Source of the DNA: JALCOL01 sp022649665
Lineage (GTDB): Bacteria; Bacillota; Bacilli; Lactobacillales; Enterococcaceae
Assembly: GCA_030372335.1 (NCBI GenBank)
Contig: JAUDCW010000003.1
Direction: 5' to 3' (one strand)
Length of the DNA stretch: 64,000 nt
Shown one piece after another: positions 52,080 through 59,748 of the stretch (position 1 is the first letter of the stretch; each line of letters opens with the position of its first letter). Made by a program: the position numbers and the translations under genes. The notes below the pieces were generated by a model. That model did no database searches, was not told the DNA's origin, and was given only the letters and a program-made list of their open reading frames with translations.

Positions 52080-52724
52080 TTGGCTACACGGAATTATAAA
52101 AAAAACGGTCCAAAAAATATGATCATTCTCTTGATCGTCTTGCTCTTAGCACTTTTGGGATTTCAACTTCCCGATTCACTTATTACTGATCTGATCAGTG
52201 AAAAAACAGTCGAGAAAACCGAAGCGCCCACATATAACAACCCTGGTCCGATTGATCAGGGCAATGCAGCTTTTACTCAAGAAGACCTGAAAACCTCGGC
52301 CAGCTGGATCCAATACGAACCGCTCGATAGTTTGGGAAGGGCAGTCGGCGCTGATGCCCTGCTTGACAAAGCCCGCATCGGGACCGGCAGCAGTGCCGAT
52401 CCGAATATCCGACCAACTGGTTTTATCTCGGGGAAAGCACCCTATTATCATTCGCGCGGACATTTGATCGCCCGCGTTTTAGGCGGCTCCGGCAGTGACC
52501 CGCGCAATCTTTGTACGCTTTACCAGCAGCCGGTCAATTCACCTTATATGACAAAATATGAAACACTGATCCGCGACGCTTTAGAGCGCGGCGACCTTGT
52601 GCGCTACCGGGTACGTGTCTTATACGACGGCAATGATCTTTTACCGGCAGCGATCACGTTGGAAGCCAAGAGCGTCAAAATGAACTTGATCGACTTCAAT
52701 ATCAAAATCGAAAACAAGCGATAG
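52080..52724 (+). CDS. Membrane-anchored DNA/RNA non-specific endonuclease
   Basis: This 214-residue protein has an N-terminal transmembrane anchor (MIILLIVLLLALLGF). A beta-beta-alpha-metal nuclease domain follows, with the motif YYHSRGHLIARVLGGSGSDPRNL (cited in part), where HSRGH corresponds to the DRGH catalytic centre. Similar enterococcal and streptococcal proteins degrade extracellular DNA. A TTG start follows GGAGGG. Confidence 0.85.
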   Translation: MATRNYKKNGPKNMIILLIVLLLALLGFQLPDSLITDLISEKTVEKTEAPTYNNPGPIDQGNAAFTQEDLKTSASWIQYEPLDSLGRAVGADALLDKARIGTGSSADPNIRPTGFISGKAPYYHSRGHLIARVLGGSGSDPRNLCTLYQQPVNSPYMTKYETLIRDALERGDLVRYRVRVLYDGNDLLPAAITLEAKSVKMNLIDFNIKIENKR

Positions 52725-52733
52725 GTGGTACAA

Positions 52734-53117
52734 ATGTTCGAAAAACTCAAACAAAAAATCCCAACCAATGATCCAGTGGCCTTGCTGAGCATTTTAGAGG
52801 AAGAAGGCATTGAGGATTTCCGCGAGATCTTGTTCTTTTCTGATTGGGACCGCGAAGTCCTCGAAGTCAGCCGGGTACTTCATAGCCCCAACAGCCTCTC
52901 AGTTGCCGAACTTGAATACTTTTTTTCTCGCGGCGGTCTCGTGATCGCCCGTTCGCTCGATGGCGATTTTGTTGCCGGCACACGGAATGAGACTTGCGTT
53001 TGGACAAAAGATCTTTTTGTACCGCTGAGCGAAAACTATCCGCTGCCGCTGATCGACTTTCTGATCCAATATGAACACGGAAAGATCGCTTCCCATATTT
53101 TGCCAATTATTCGCTGA
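52734..53117 (+). CDS. Conserved-looking 127-residue protein, unknown
   Basis: The text MFEKLKQKIPTNDPVALLSILEEEGIED (cited in part) and SRGGLVIARSLDGDFVAGT recalls small SMI1/SUKH-like immunity-type folds, but I cannot confirm this. The ATG at 52734 follows AGGTGG, nine bases after the nuclease stop, so the two share a transcript. An immunity or accessory role for the nuclease is possible and unproven. Confidence 0.6.
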   Translation: MFEKLKQKIPTNDPVALLSILEEEGIEDFREILFFSDWDREVLEVSRVLHSPNSLSVAELEYFFSRGGLVIARSLDGDFVAGTRNETCVWTKDLFVPLSENYPLPLIDFLIQYEHGKIASHILPIIR

Positions 53118-53149
53118 TTTTTTTATTTGAAAAACAACATTTTAGCGTA

Positions 53150-53188
53150 TCAAGGGGTGTGACGAATTTGTCACACCCCTTGATTTTT
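53150..53188 (+). terminator. Terminator of the nuclease operon
   Basis: A 14-base perfect stem (TCAAGGGGTGTGAC) followed by TTTTT on the plus strand. Confidence 0.9.
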
Positions 53189-53451
53189 CTTATTTACATA
53201 TTAAATCCATTGTTGCCGATATAAACCAGATAACTGTCTATCCTTTCCGATGAAAAATGAAAAACATAATATCTGCCCTTCATCGAGTGTTCAAGTTCGT
53301 TTAAACTGAATACCTTTTTTCATATGAGACTGGCAGAATATTTTTATTTGGTTATCACCTAAAAAGATATTTCTTTATTTTTACCGCCCGCTGTGGCGAT
53401 CCTTATTCCTCATAAATACTTGGTAATCTATATTAATTCGACCCTTCCAGC
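53189..53451. other. AT-rich interval before the CRISPR array
   Basis: No gene or clear repeat seen. If the array is transcribed leftward, this is its distal flank; no cas remnant is recognisable. Confidence 0.4.
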
Positions 53452-53948
53452 ATTTCAATCCACGCACTCACGAGGAGTGCGACCAAAGATGATGTACTGC
53501 CGCAATATGTAACATGATTTCAATCCACGCACTCACGAGGAGTGCGACCACGCAATCATTGACGGCGAAACATCATTTGTCCATTTCAATCCACGCACTC
53601 ACGAGGAGTGCGACTATCCTCGCCGAGTGCTAATTTGCCAAGAACATTAATTTCAATCCACGCACTCACGAGGAGTGCGACTGCAAGCGCGACGATCAGC
53701 AATCCCAACGTGAGCGATTTCAATCCACGCACTCACGAGGAGTGCGACCTCACGATCGGGCAAGGCAACAGCCCGTTTAAGATATTTCAATCCACGCACT
53801 CACGAGGAGTGCGACTCAAGCGAAGCTTTTAGACGATTCATTCGTTTGTATTTCAATCCACGCACTCACGAGGAGTGCGACAGTTTGTAGCTATCGGATG
53901 CCATTTTGACGTCATTATTTCAATCCACGCACTCACGAGGAGTGCGAC
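53452..53948 (-). CRISPR. Type I-C-like CRISPR array, 8 repeats and 7 spacers
   Basis: Eight identical 32-base repeats lie at 53452, 53517, 53583, 53650, 53717, 53784, 53850 and 53917. Seven different spacers of 33-35 bases separate them. On the minus strand the repeat begins GTCGCACTCC and ends GTGGATTGAAAT, with a GCACTC/GAGTGC stem: the layout of type I-C repeats. The GATTGAAAT end marks the 3' side of the repeat, so transcription is probably leftward, with the leader at the right. No cas gene occurs in this window. The last repeat shows no degeneration on either end. Confidence 0.97.
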
Positions 53949-54200
53949 CGTGAATAAGTCGAACTTATCTTCGATTTATCCACAAATACAACTTTTTTGA
54001 GTTGAATTTAAAAAAAATATTAAAAATAAATGAGGAAAATATAATCCAGTTTCATTCACACAGAAAAAATTTGGTGCGAAAGAATGGGATATTTTATGTT
54101 CGCATATGGTTCGCACTTGCATCCAAGTCTTCTGCTACTGCTTTACCTTCATCATCGCAGATTTCCAATGCTTCCGCAATGTATTTCAACGGTTGAATGA
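53949..54200. other. Putative CRISPR leader and a small gene remnant
   Basis: 53949-54100 is strongly AT-rich, as expected for a leader on the right of the array. Between about 54,097 and 54,200 a minus-strand frame reads LKYIAEALEICDDEGKAV and then AEDLDASANHMRT before a stop. It has no start and looks like the decayed end of a gene. Confidence 0.45.
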
Positions 54201-54830
54201 TTATTCTCTTATGATGACTCCCAGCCCACGGGCAATCGTGATAGCTTGTTCCTGATCAACGATCAATCCGCGGAGCAGCTCCATTGATAAGCCAATCTGT
54301 TCAAATTCATTGCCGGTCAGATCCAATCCTGCCAGTTTTGTTTTGAACCAGCTGGACTCGCTCAAATCACTGCTGCTGAACCCAAGATTTTTCCAATCAA
54401 GTCCGTAAAAATCAACACCGGTCAGCCGGCAATTTTGGAATTGAACATCTTTTATTTTTGTGTCGCTGAAGGAAGCTAAATTAGCGATACAATCGATAAA
54501 TTGACAATCGCGCAAAAAACCTTCGGCAAAATTCACACCGATCAGCTTGCAATCTTTAAAGATCACCCGCTGAAAACTTCCACGGATCCATTCCAAATTG
54601 GAAAAATCACAATTTTCAAAAATGACATCGCTGCACTCGAATAATTCAAGCTCAGTACTGTGCATGATCAGCTTTTTGATGCGGCTGTTTTTCAAGATCA
54701 TATTTCTTGCAGCGTCGCCGCTCAGCTCGCCCCCCTCGGAATTGATACTGGAAAATACTTTTTCATTTTCCAAAAAGAAGCTTTCGGCATGAAGTGTTGG
54801 TAAATTGGGCGAAACGATTGTTTTCAGCAT
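54201..54830 (-). CDS. Pentapeptide-repeat protein
   Basis: This 209-residue protein is made largely of pentapeptide repeats of the A/C-[DN]-[LF]-x-x kind (VIFENCDFSNLEW, VIFKDCKLIGVNF, VQFQNCRLTGVDF). It should fold as a right-handed beta-helix. The ATG at 54830 follows CAGGAGG. Length and style resemble Qnr-type DNA-gyrase protectors, but the Qnr loop features are not evident, so quinolone resistance should not be assumed. Confidence 0.85.
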   Translation of the reverse strand: MLKTIVSPNLPTLHAESFFLENEKVFSSINSEGGELSGDAARNMILKNSRIKKLIMHSTELELFECSDVIFENCDFSNLEWIRGSFQRVIFKDCKLIGVNFAEGFLRDCQFIDCIANLASFSDTKIKDVQFQNCRLTGVDFYGLDWKNLGFSSSDLSESSWFKTKLAGLDLTGNEFEQIGLSMELLRGLIVDQEQAITIARGLGVIIRE

Positions 54831-54909
54831 ATTTCCTCCTGAAAGAGCGGCGCTCCGGAAAAGATCCCAGCGCACCGCTCTTTTTGATCGTTTATTTTGT
54901 TTGAATATT

Positions 54910-56130
54910 TTACTGCCGATATGATTGTAAAAATTTAGCTAGCGAAGCGGTCGTATACTCCAAATCGTCCATTTGCGGCAAGTAAACGAGACGGAAATGA
55001 TCCGGCTGAGTCCAGTTGAAGCCGCCGCCGTGGACCAAAAGAACATGATACTCGTGCAAAAAATCAAGCACGAATCGTTCATCGTCATGGATATTGAATT
55101 TTTTCGTGTCGATTTTCGGAAAAATGTAAAAAGCGGCCTGCGGTTTGACAGCGGAGATCCCCGGCAGTGCATTGAGTGCATTATAAATATACTCGCGCTG
55201 CTCAAAAATCCGCCCGCCCGGCAGCAAAAGCTCATCGACTTCGCCAAAATTATAACCGCCAAGACCAGTCTGGATGATCTGCTGGCTTAAAACGTTTGAA
55301 CAAAGGCGCATCGAACTGAGCATATTCAAGCCTTCGATATAGCCTTTCACATGACTCTTATCGCCGCTCAAAACCATCCAGCCGCAGCGGAAACCTGCAA
55401 CGCGATGCGACTTCGAAAGTCCGTTCAGCGTGATACAGAATAAATCAGGTGCGAGACTTGCGATCGACGTATGCTCGATACCGTCCATCACCAAACGATC
55501 ATAGATCTCATCAGAAAAAACGATCAAATCGTTTTGCCGCGCAAATTCAGCGACTTCTTGGAGCAATTCTTTCGGATAAACGACACCCGTCGGATTGTTC
55601 GGATTGATCAAAACGACCGCCTTTGTGCGCGGACCGACTTTCTTCTTCATGTCATCAAGATCCGGATACCAATTGGCTTTCTCGTCGCAAACATAATGGA
55701 CCGGTGTCCCGCCTGCCAAAGATACAGATGCTGTCCAAAGCGGATAGTCCGGCATCGGCAGCAAGACTTCGTCGCCAGCATCCAGCAGTCCTTGCATACA
55801 CATCGTGATCAACTCACTGACGCCGTTTCCGGTATAAATATCATTGACCGTCACATCCGGCAGCCCTTTGAATTTTGCATAATGCTGGATCGCCTTGCGG
55901 GCAGAAAAGATCCCTTTGGAATTTGAATACCCTTCCGAGCTCCGCACGTTGGTGATCAAATCGCGTATGATTTCATTCGGTGCTTCAAAACCGAACGGCG
56001 CGGGATTCCCAGTATTCAATTTTAAAATATGGACGCCTTCTTCTTCCATGCGGTCAGCTTCTTCAACGACCGGTCCGCGGACATCGTAGCTGACCCCTTC
56101 CAACTTGGTCGATTTATCAAAATTTCTCAC
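54910..56130 (-). CDS. PLP-dependent aminotransferase (AlaA/YfbQ type)
   Basis: This 406-residue class I aminotransferase probably forms alanine from pyruvate and glutamate. KLNTGNPAPFGFE, the cofactor segment VLINPNNPTG, FSDEIYDRLV and the Schiff-base Lys in NGLSKSHRVAGFRCGW are clear. The start is taken at the GTG at 56130 (RNFDKSTKLEG) behind GAGGGA; this gives the usual length of about 405. Frames upstream have no site. Confidence 0.9.
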   Translation of the reverse strand: MRNFDKSTKLEGVSYDVRGPVVEEADRMEEEGVHILKLNTGNPAPFGFEAPNEIIRDLITNVRSSEGYSNSKGIFSARKAIQHYAKFKGLPDVTVNDIYTGNGVSELITMCMQGLLDAGDEVLLPMPDYPLWTASVSLAGGTPVHYVCDEKANWYPDLDDMKKKVGPRTKAVVLINPNNPTGVVYPKELLQEVAEFARQNDLIVFSDEIYDRLVMDGIEHTSIASLAPDLFCITLNGLSKSHRVAGFRCGWMVLSGDKSHVKGYIEGLNMLSSMRLCSNVLSQQIIQTGLGGYNFGEVDELLLPGGRIFEQREYIYNALNALPGISAVKPQAAFYIFPKIDTKKFNIHDDERFVLDFLHEYHVLLVHGGGFNWTQPDHFRLVYLPQMDDLEYTTASLAKFLQSYRQ

Positions 56131-56219
56131 AAGAGATCCCTCGCTTTTCCAATTTTCTTTCTTTAAAAGATACTCTTGTGAAATTGAAAAAGCAATCACT
56201 TCCGGGGAAACTTCTGCGC

Positions 56220-57509
56220 TTAAACGAAGACTCGTGTTTCAAACGGATCATAGTTTTGCGGTCGATTGACCGGGTCCCCCATCCATGTTTTGTTGCTGAT
56301 CAATTCGCGCCATTCCTTACGCATCACACTTTTAGGAAAATTGAACAAAGCGCGTTCATTGGATAAATTGATCGCGACTAACAGTCTTCGCTCTTTTGTG
56401 ACGCGTTCAAAAACAAAGACTTGCGGATGATTTTTCAAATGCAGAAGAAAATCTCCTGCCAATAATTCCGGATATTTTTTGCGGGTCGCTAAAAGTTCGC
56501 GGTAATATTCAAAAATCGAAAAAGCTTCGGCCGGTTCACTCAGTTTACGGTAAAATTGACAAGCCGTTTTCGTATTGAAGCGCTCGTTTGAAAGATCTTC
56601 CGCCGCTCTTTCCGCTGAGTATGAAGGCGCGCCGCTGTGCCGAGAAGTGCGCACCTCTTCATAAGCCGGTTCTTCGACTGTCTTGACTCCGAGTCGTTCG
56701 ATAAACGAGATCCCCATCTCTTGACCTTCATTGATCACTGGAACTCCCTTGATCAGGAGCATCAACGTCGCGATCGCCTTCGCTGAAATCTCGAAAAATT
56801 CTGGCTTGATCTGCGAAATAAATTTTTCTTCCAGTTCTTGATCGATATCGCCATAAACGAAAAATTCTTCAGAAGCCAAAGAATGCGGATTCCGCTGCCA
56901 TGCATTCAAGGCACATTTGAAAGAGAGGATCGGCGAAAGCCGCTCTGGTCCTTCTTGTTCTGCCAAAATGTCCGTAAGGCTCATCGCCTTGATCACTTTC
57001 GCTTGATGATCGCTTTCGATTTTCAGCTCATTTTCTTTCCAGCTGCCAAGCGCTAATACATAGGCATCAGCTGGGATCAGCGACCAAACCGAAATCGCTT
57101 TCATAATTTTATTCTGCAATACTAGATCTGGCACGTTCAGCTGCTCTCTGCTGTTGAGTGCCGTAAAGCGGAAATCCATGCTGCGCGGCGCGATAAACCA
57201 AGCGTCTTGCACACTGTTTTCGCTGCGTAAATCAACGATGACCCGCAGATGATACTGCTGCAGCGTTTCTACTAAGCGCTGGAACACTGCCGGATCCAGG
57301 GCAGCCCAATGCCCATCGGCGTCGCTGATCAATAATTTTTCTGGATCTTCTTTGCTGACTTGCAGACCTGACATCCACAAGAAATCAACTTGGAGTTTCG
57401 TCAAATATTCAGTTAACTGGAGAAGCTCTTCAGGTGTTTGCAGCTTCTCGAGATTCCAAGTAAAATAATACCCAACTTTGTTCTTCCACCAATCATCAAC
57501 ATAATACAC
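56220..57509 (-). CDS. GH13-like protein lacking the catalytic residues (pseudoenzyme)
   Basis: This 429-residue protein keeps the GH13 alpha-glucosidase scaffold: WWKNKVGYYFTW at the start, an LRVIVDLRSENSVQDAWF block, KGVPVINEGQEMGISF, a maltose-glucosidase-like YYRELLATRKKYPELLAG and a C-terminal beta domain. The catalytic regions are altered. The region I N-H pair is missing, the nucleophile region (normally GFRMD) reads DAYVLAL, and no E acid or N-H-D triplet follows. It is intact, in frame and behind a ribosome binding site (AAGGGGTGG, GTG at 57509), so it is maintained. It may have a regulatory or binding role. Confidence 0.75.
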   Translation of the reverse strand: MYYVDDWWKNKVGYYFTWNLEKLQTPEELLQLTEYLTKLQVDFLWMSGLQVSKEDPEKLLISDADGHWAALDPAVFQRLVETLQQYHLRVIVDLRSENSVQDAWFIAPRSMDFRFTALNSREQLNVPDLVLQNKIMKAISVWSLIPADAYVLALGSWKENELKIESDHQAKVIKAMSLTDILAEQEGPERLSPILSFKCALNAWQRNPHSLASEEFFVYGDIDQELEEKFISQIKPEFFEISAKAIATLMLLIKGVPVINEGQEMGISFIERLGVKTVEEPAYEEVRTSRHSGAPSYSAERAAEDLSNERFNTKTACQFYRKLSEPAEAFSIFEYYRELLATRKKYPELLAGDFLLHLKNHPQVFVFERVTKERRLLVAINLSNERALFNFPKSVMRKEWRELISNKTWMGDPVNRPQNYDPFETRVFV

Positions 57510-57647
57510 GAAACCACCCCTTTTCATCTGAAAAGTATTACCTTTTCATTCTGATAGTAGCATATCCTTTATTTCTTTTCTATTATTAAATAACCTTTTG
57601 TCAAATAAAAGAAAAATATTTTTCTTTTTCTGGTGTTTTATTTATAA

Positions 57648-57675
57648 CAATTTTATAAACATAGTTATAAAATTG
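57648..57675. repeat. 11-base perfect inverted repeat upstream of the GH13-like gene
   Basis: CAATTTTATAA and TTATAAAATTG with a 6-base spacer. It lies in a 280-base non-coding gap between the GH13-like gene and tRNA-Leu. It may be an operator or simply an AT-rich hairpin. Confidence 0.45.
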
Positions 57676-57749
57676 AGCAGCCGATTTGTGAAATTACTCG
57701 CTCGCTCTAGTCCTGTCTCGGGGAAATTTTGTTTTTTTCAAAATTTGAT

Positions 57750-57778
57750 TTGACAAGTCGCAAATTAATCATTAGAAT
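57750..57778 (+). promoter_or_regulatory. tRNA-Leu(CAG) promoter
   Basis: Perfect TTGACA at 57750-57755, 17-base spacer and TAGAAT at 57773-57778, twelve bases before the tRNA. Confidence 0.85.
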
Positions 57779-57790
57779 AAAAGAGCTGTT

Positions 57791-57873
57791 GCGGATGTGT
57801 TGGAATTGGTAGACAAGCATGACTCAGAATCATGTGAGCTCAGCTCGTGTGGGTTCGACTCCCATCATCCGCA
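57791..57873 (+). tRNA. tRNA-Leu (anticodon CAG)
   Basis: The acceptor stem is GCGGATG/CATCCGC with discriminator A. The anticodon arm CATGA-CTCAGAA-TCATG reads CAG, and a long variable arm of class II tRNA and the T-loop GGTTCGACTCC are present. CCA is not encoded. Length is 83. Confidence 0.95.
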
Positions 57874-57894
57874 TTTTTATAAATAGTTGATTCA

Positions 57895-57932
57895 AAAAAG
57901 GACAAGACCGCCGGATAGGTCTTGTCCTTTTT
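57895..57932. terminator. Terminator between tRNA-Leu and the HxlR gene
   Basis: AAAAAGGACAAGACC and GGTCTTGTCCTTTTT stem between convergent genes, with T tracts on both strands. Confidence 0.88.
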
Positions 57933-57935
57933 GTT

Positions 57936-58253
57936 TTAGCGTACATTTTGCTGGTATGTTTCTCCCCAGCTGATCATCCCGTTGATCATCGGCGCCAAAC
58001 GCTTCCCAAGATCTGTCAGCGTATATTCGACCCGCAGCGGCACTTCCGCATAGATCCGGCGGGCAACCAGCCCGTCCGCTTCCAAAGCACGCAGATTATC
58101 CGTCAAGACTTTCGGGCTGATTCCATGAACATGATGCTTGATCTCGCCAAATCGCTGGGTCCCGTCCAAAAGCACCGAGATGATCAGCGGCTTCCATTTA
58201 TTGCCGATCACATCGACCGTCAACTCGATCGGACACATTTCTTCGCGTTCCAT
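57936..58253 (-). CDS. HxlR-family winged-helix regulator
   Basis: This 105-residue protein has the HxlR hallmarks: MCPIELTVDVIGNKWKPLII, RFGEIKHHVHGISPKVLTDNL and YTLTDLGKRL. A conserved N-terminal Cys in MCP suggests redox or electrophile sensing, as in YodB/HypR. The ATG at 58253 follows GGAGGAATG. It is divergent from pirin, its likely target. Confidence 0.9.
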   Translation of the reverse strand: MEREEMCPIELTVDVIGNKWKPLIISVLLDGTQRFGEIKHHVHGISPKVLTDNLRALEADGLVARRIYAEVPLRVEYTLTDLGKRLAPMINGMISWGETYQQNVR

Positions 58254-58271
58254 TCGGCATTCCTCCTCATT

Positions 58272-58287
58272 GTTACCTATAAGTAAC
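58272..58287. promoter_or_regulatory. Dyad operator candidate between the HxlR gene and pirin
   Basis: GTTAC-CTATAA-GTAAC, with a nearby AGTACCTAA block. Placement just before the HxlR start suggests autoregulation. Confidence 0.5.
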
Positions 58288-58430
58288 CAGGGCACTAAAT
58301 AGTACCTAATTGCGAAATGATATCACACATAGTATATTATAACCAGACAGTGAAAGATGCAATCCCTCCCGCATCGATTGCTGAGGAACCAAAGAGCGAA
58401 AGACACTTTACCTGAGAAAGGATGAATACT

Positions 58431-59288
58431 ATGACCATTCGAAAAGTAATTAAAACCGTAAAGGGGCAACCGACGATCGACGGCGCGGGCGTCCATTTGA
58501 TCCGCGTGATCGGCCCAAATGATGTCAAAGACTTTGATCCGTTTTTGATGCTGGATTCGTTTGACTCTGAAAATCCCGATGATTATATTAAAGGTTTCCC
58601 GATGCATCCCCATCGCGGAATCGAAACGATTACTTATTTGATCGAAGGCGAGATCGAACACCAAGACAGCTTAGGCAATAAAGGCGTGATCGGCGCAGGC
58701 GCCAGCCAATGGATGACCGCCGGGAGCGGGATCATTCACCAAGAAATGCCAGCGCCGGTTCCGCGTCTTTTAGGGTTACAGATCTGGCTCAATCTGCCGC
58801 GCGACAAAAAAATGACCACACCGACCTATTTCAATATTGAAAAAGACATGGTGAAGATCAAAGAAGAACCTTTCGGCCGTGTCCATGTGATCGCAGGCGG
58901 CTATGACGGGACTGAAGGCATCAAGCCGCTCTATCATCCGGCAACATTGTATGATGTTGAAGTTGACGCCGGCAAAGAAGCGGTCCTCCCGACTGATCCG
59001 CAAGAAAATGTCTTTGTTTTTTTGATCGTCGGAAACGCTGAGATCAATGGTGAAACATATGAAGAGAAAACAGCGGTCCTCTTCAGCCAAGGTGATGAGA
59101 TCAAAATCAAAGCGGAAGACGATGCACCGACGCGCTTCATCTATTTTGCCGGCAAGAAACTTCATGAACCAGTTGCTTGGGGCGGACCGATCGTGATGAA
59201 TACCCGTGAAGAATTGATGGACGCCTTCAACGAATTGAACGATGGCACCTTTATTCAAGAAAAACCTGAAGACCATCACGAAGAATAA
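58431..59288 (+). CDS. Pirin-family bicupin
   Basis: This 285-residue protein has an N-terminal cupin with the iron ligands in HPHRGIETITYLIEGEIEHQDS (cited in part) and a C-terminal cupin (RFIYFAGKKLHEPVAWGGPIVMNT, cited in part). Many pirins are quercetinase-like dioxygenases or redox sensors. The ATG at 58431 lies nine bases after AAAGG; the ATG at 58422 abuts it. Control by the divergent HxlR protein is likely. Confidence 0.92.
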   Translation: MTIRKVIKTVKGQPTIDGAGVHLIRVIGPNDVKDFDPFLMLDSFDSENPDDYIKGFPMHPHRGIETITYLIEGEIEHQDSLGNKGVIGAGASQWMTAGSGIIHQEMPAPVPRLLGLQIWLNLPRDKKMTTPTYFNIEKDMVKIKEEPFGRVHVIAGGYDGTEGIKPLYHPATLYDVEVDAGKEAVLPTDPQENVFVFLIVGNAEINGETYEEKTAVLFSQGDEIKIKAEDDAPTRFIYFAGKKLHEPVAWGGPIVMNTREELMDAFNELNDGTFIQEKPEDHHEE

Positions 59289-59301
59289 TTAAAAAAAGAT
59301 T

Positions 59302-59361
59302 TGCTTTTTCGGTCAATTTTTTGTATGATGAATCTACAGGGCAAATGAAAATGATTCTCAA
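59302..59361 (+). promoter_or_regulatory. Promoter with Fur-like box
   Basis: TTGCTT (59302-59307), 17 bases, TATGAT (59325-59330). TGAAAATGATTCTCA at 59347-59361 matches the 7-1-7 Fur box TGATAATNATTATCA with two mismatches. It lies downstream of the start point, where binding would block transcription. Confidence 0.65.
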
Positions 59362-59381
59362 TGTCAGAAAGGAGCTTTTTG

Positions 59382-59546
59382 ATGCTGGCGATCGTCGAGA
59401 TTCTGTTCGCGTCACTTCTACTGGTCACCTTTTTTGCTGTTTTTTTAAATGACCATAAGACTTCAATCCAACGAGCAGAAAATCACGCTCACAGCGCTCC
59501 TTCTCCGAAAAAAGCTCTTCTTTTTGGCAAGCAGCAATCAAAGTAG
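59382..59546 (+). CDS. Small His-containing single-TM protein behind a Fur-like box
   Basis: This 54-residue protein starts MLAIVEILFASLLLVTFFAVFL and has a polar tail HKTSIQRAENHAHSAPSPKK. GAAAGGAGC precedes the ATG; an upstream ATG overlaps that site. The tail has three His residues. Iron-linked regulation is inferred from the box; I recognise no family. Confidence 0.6.
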   Translation: MLAIVEILFASLLLVTFFAVFLNDHKTSIQRAENHAHSAPSPKKALLFGKQQSK

Positions 59547-59572
59547 GCAATAAAAAAACAGATACTTCTCCC

Positions 59573-59608
59573 ATAAAAGGATTGACATTTAGTCAATCCT
59601 TTTATAAA
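59573..59608 (+). promoter_or_regulatory. Hairpin containing the -35 of tRNA-Leu(AAG)
   Basis: ATAAAAGGATTGAC and GTCAATCCTTTTAT form a 14-base stem. A TTGACA (59582-59587) spans its apex and is followed by TATAAA (59603-59608, 15-base spacer). It may terminate the small upstream gene and start the tRNA. Confidence 0.55.
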
Positions 59609-59622
59609 CTGTATAAGGTCAG

Positions 59623-59707
59623 GCGGATGTGTTGGAACTGGCAGACAAGCATGACTAAGGATCATGTGGGCATTGCGCCCGTGTGGGTTCGAGTCCCACT
59701 ATCCGCA
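59623..59707 (+). tRNA. tRNA-Leu (anticodon AAG)
   Basis: The acceptor GCGGATG/ATCCGC and the anticodon arm CATGA-CTAAGGA-TCATG read AAG, and a long variable arm is present. CCA is not encoded. Length is 85. It shares most of its sequence with the tRNA-Leu(CAG) 1.8 kb upstream, so the two are probably paralogues. Confidence 0.95.
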
Positions 59708-59709
59708 TG

Positions 59710-59748
59710 AAAAGACCTTGAAGGAAAAATCCTTCAAGGTCTTTTTTT
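59710..59748. terminator. Terminator between tRNA-Leu(AAG) and tex
   Basis: AAAAGACCTTGAAGGA and TCCTTCAAGGTCTTTTTTT, between convergent genes. Confidence 0.88.

Noticed and set aside
53608..53832. Open frame running through the CRISPR array
   Set aside because: It is made of repeats and spacers; the recurrent ISIHALTR-type peptide is simply the translated repeat.
54002..54196. 64-codon plus-strand frame right of the array
   Set aside because: No ribosome binding site, and it lies opposite a better minus-strand gene fragment in the AT-rich leader region.
54201..54830. Qnr-type quinolone resistance
   Set aside because: Only generic pentapeptide repeats are visible; the loop features of Qnr proteins could not be identified.
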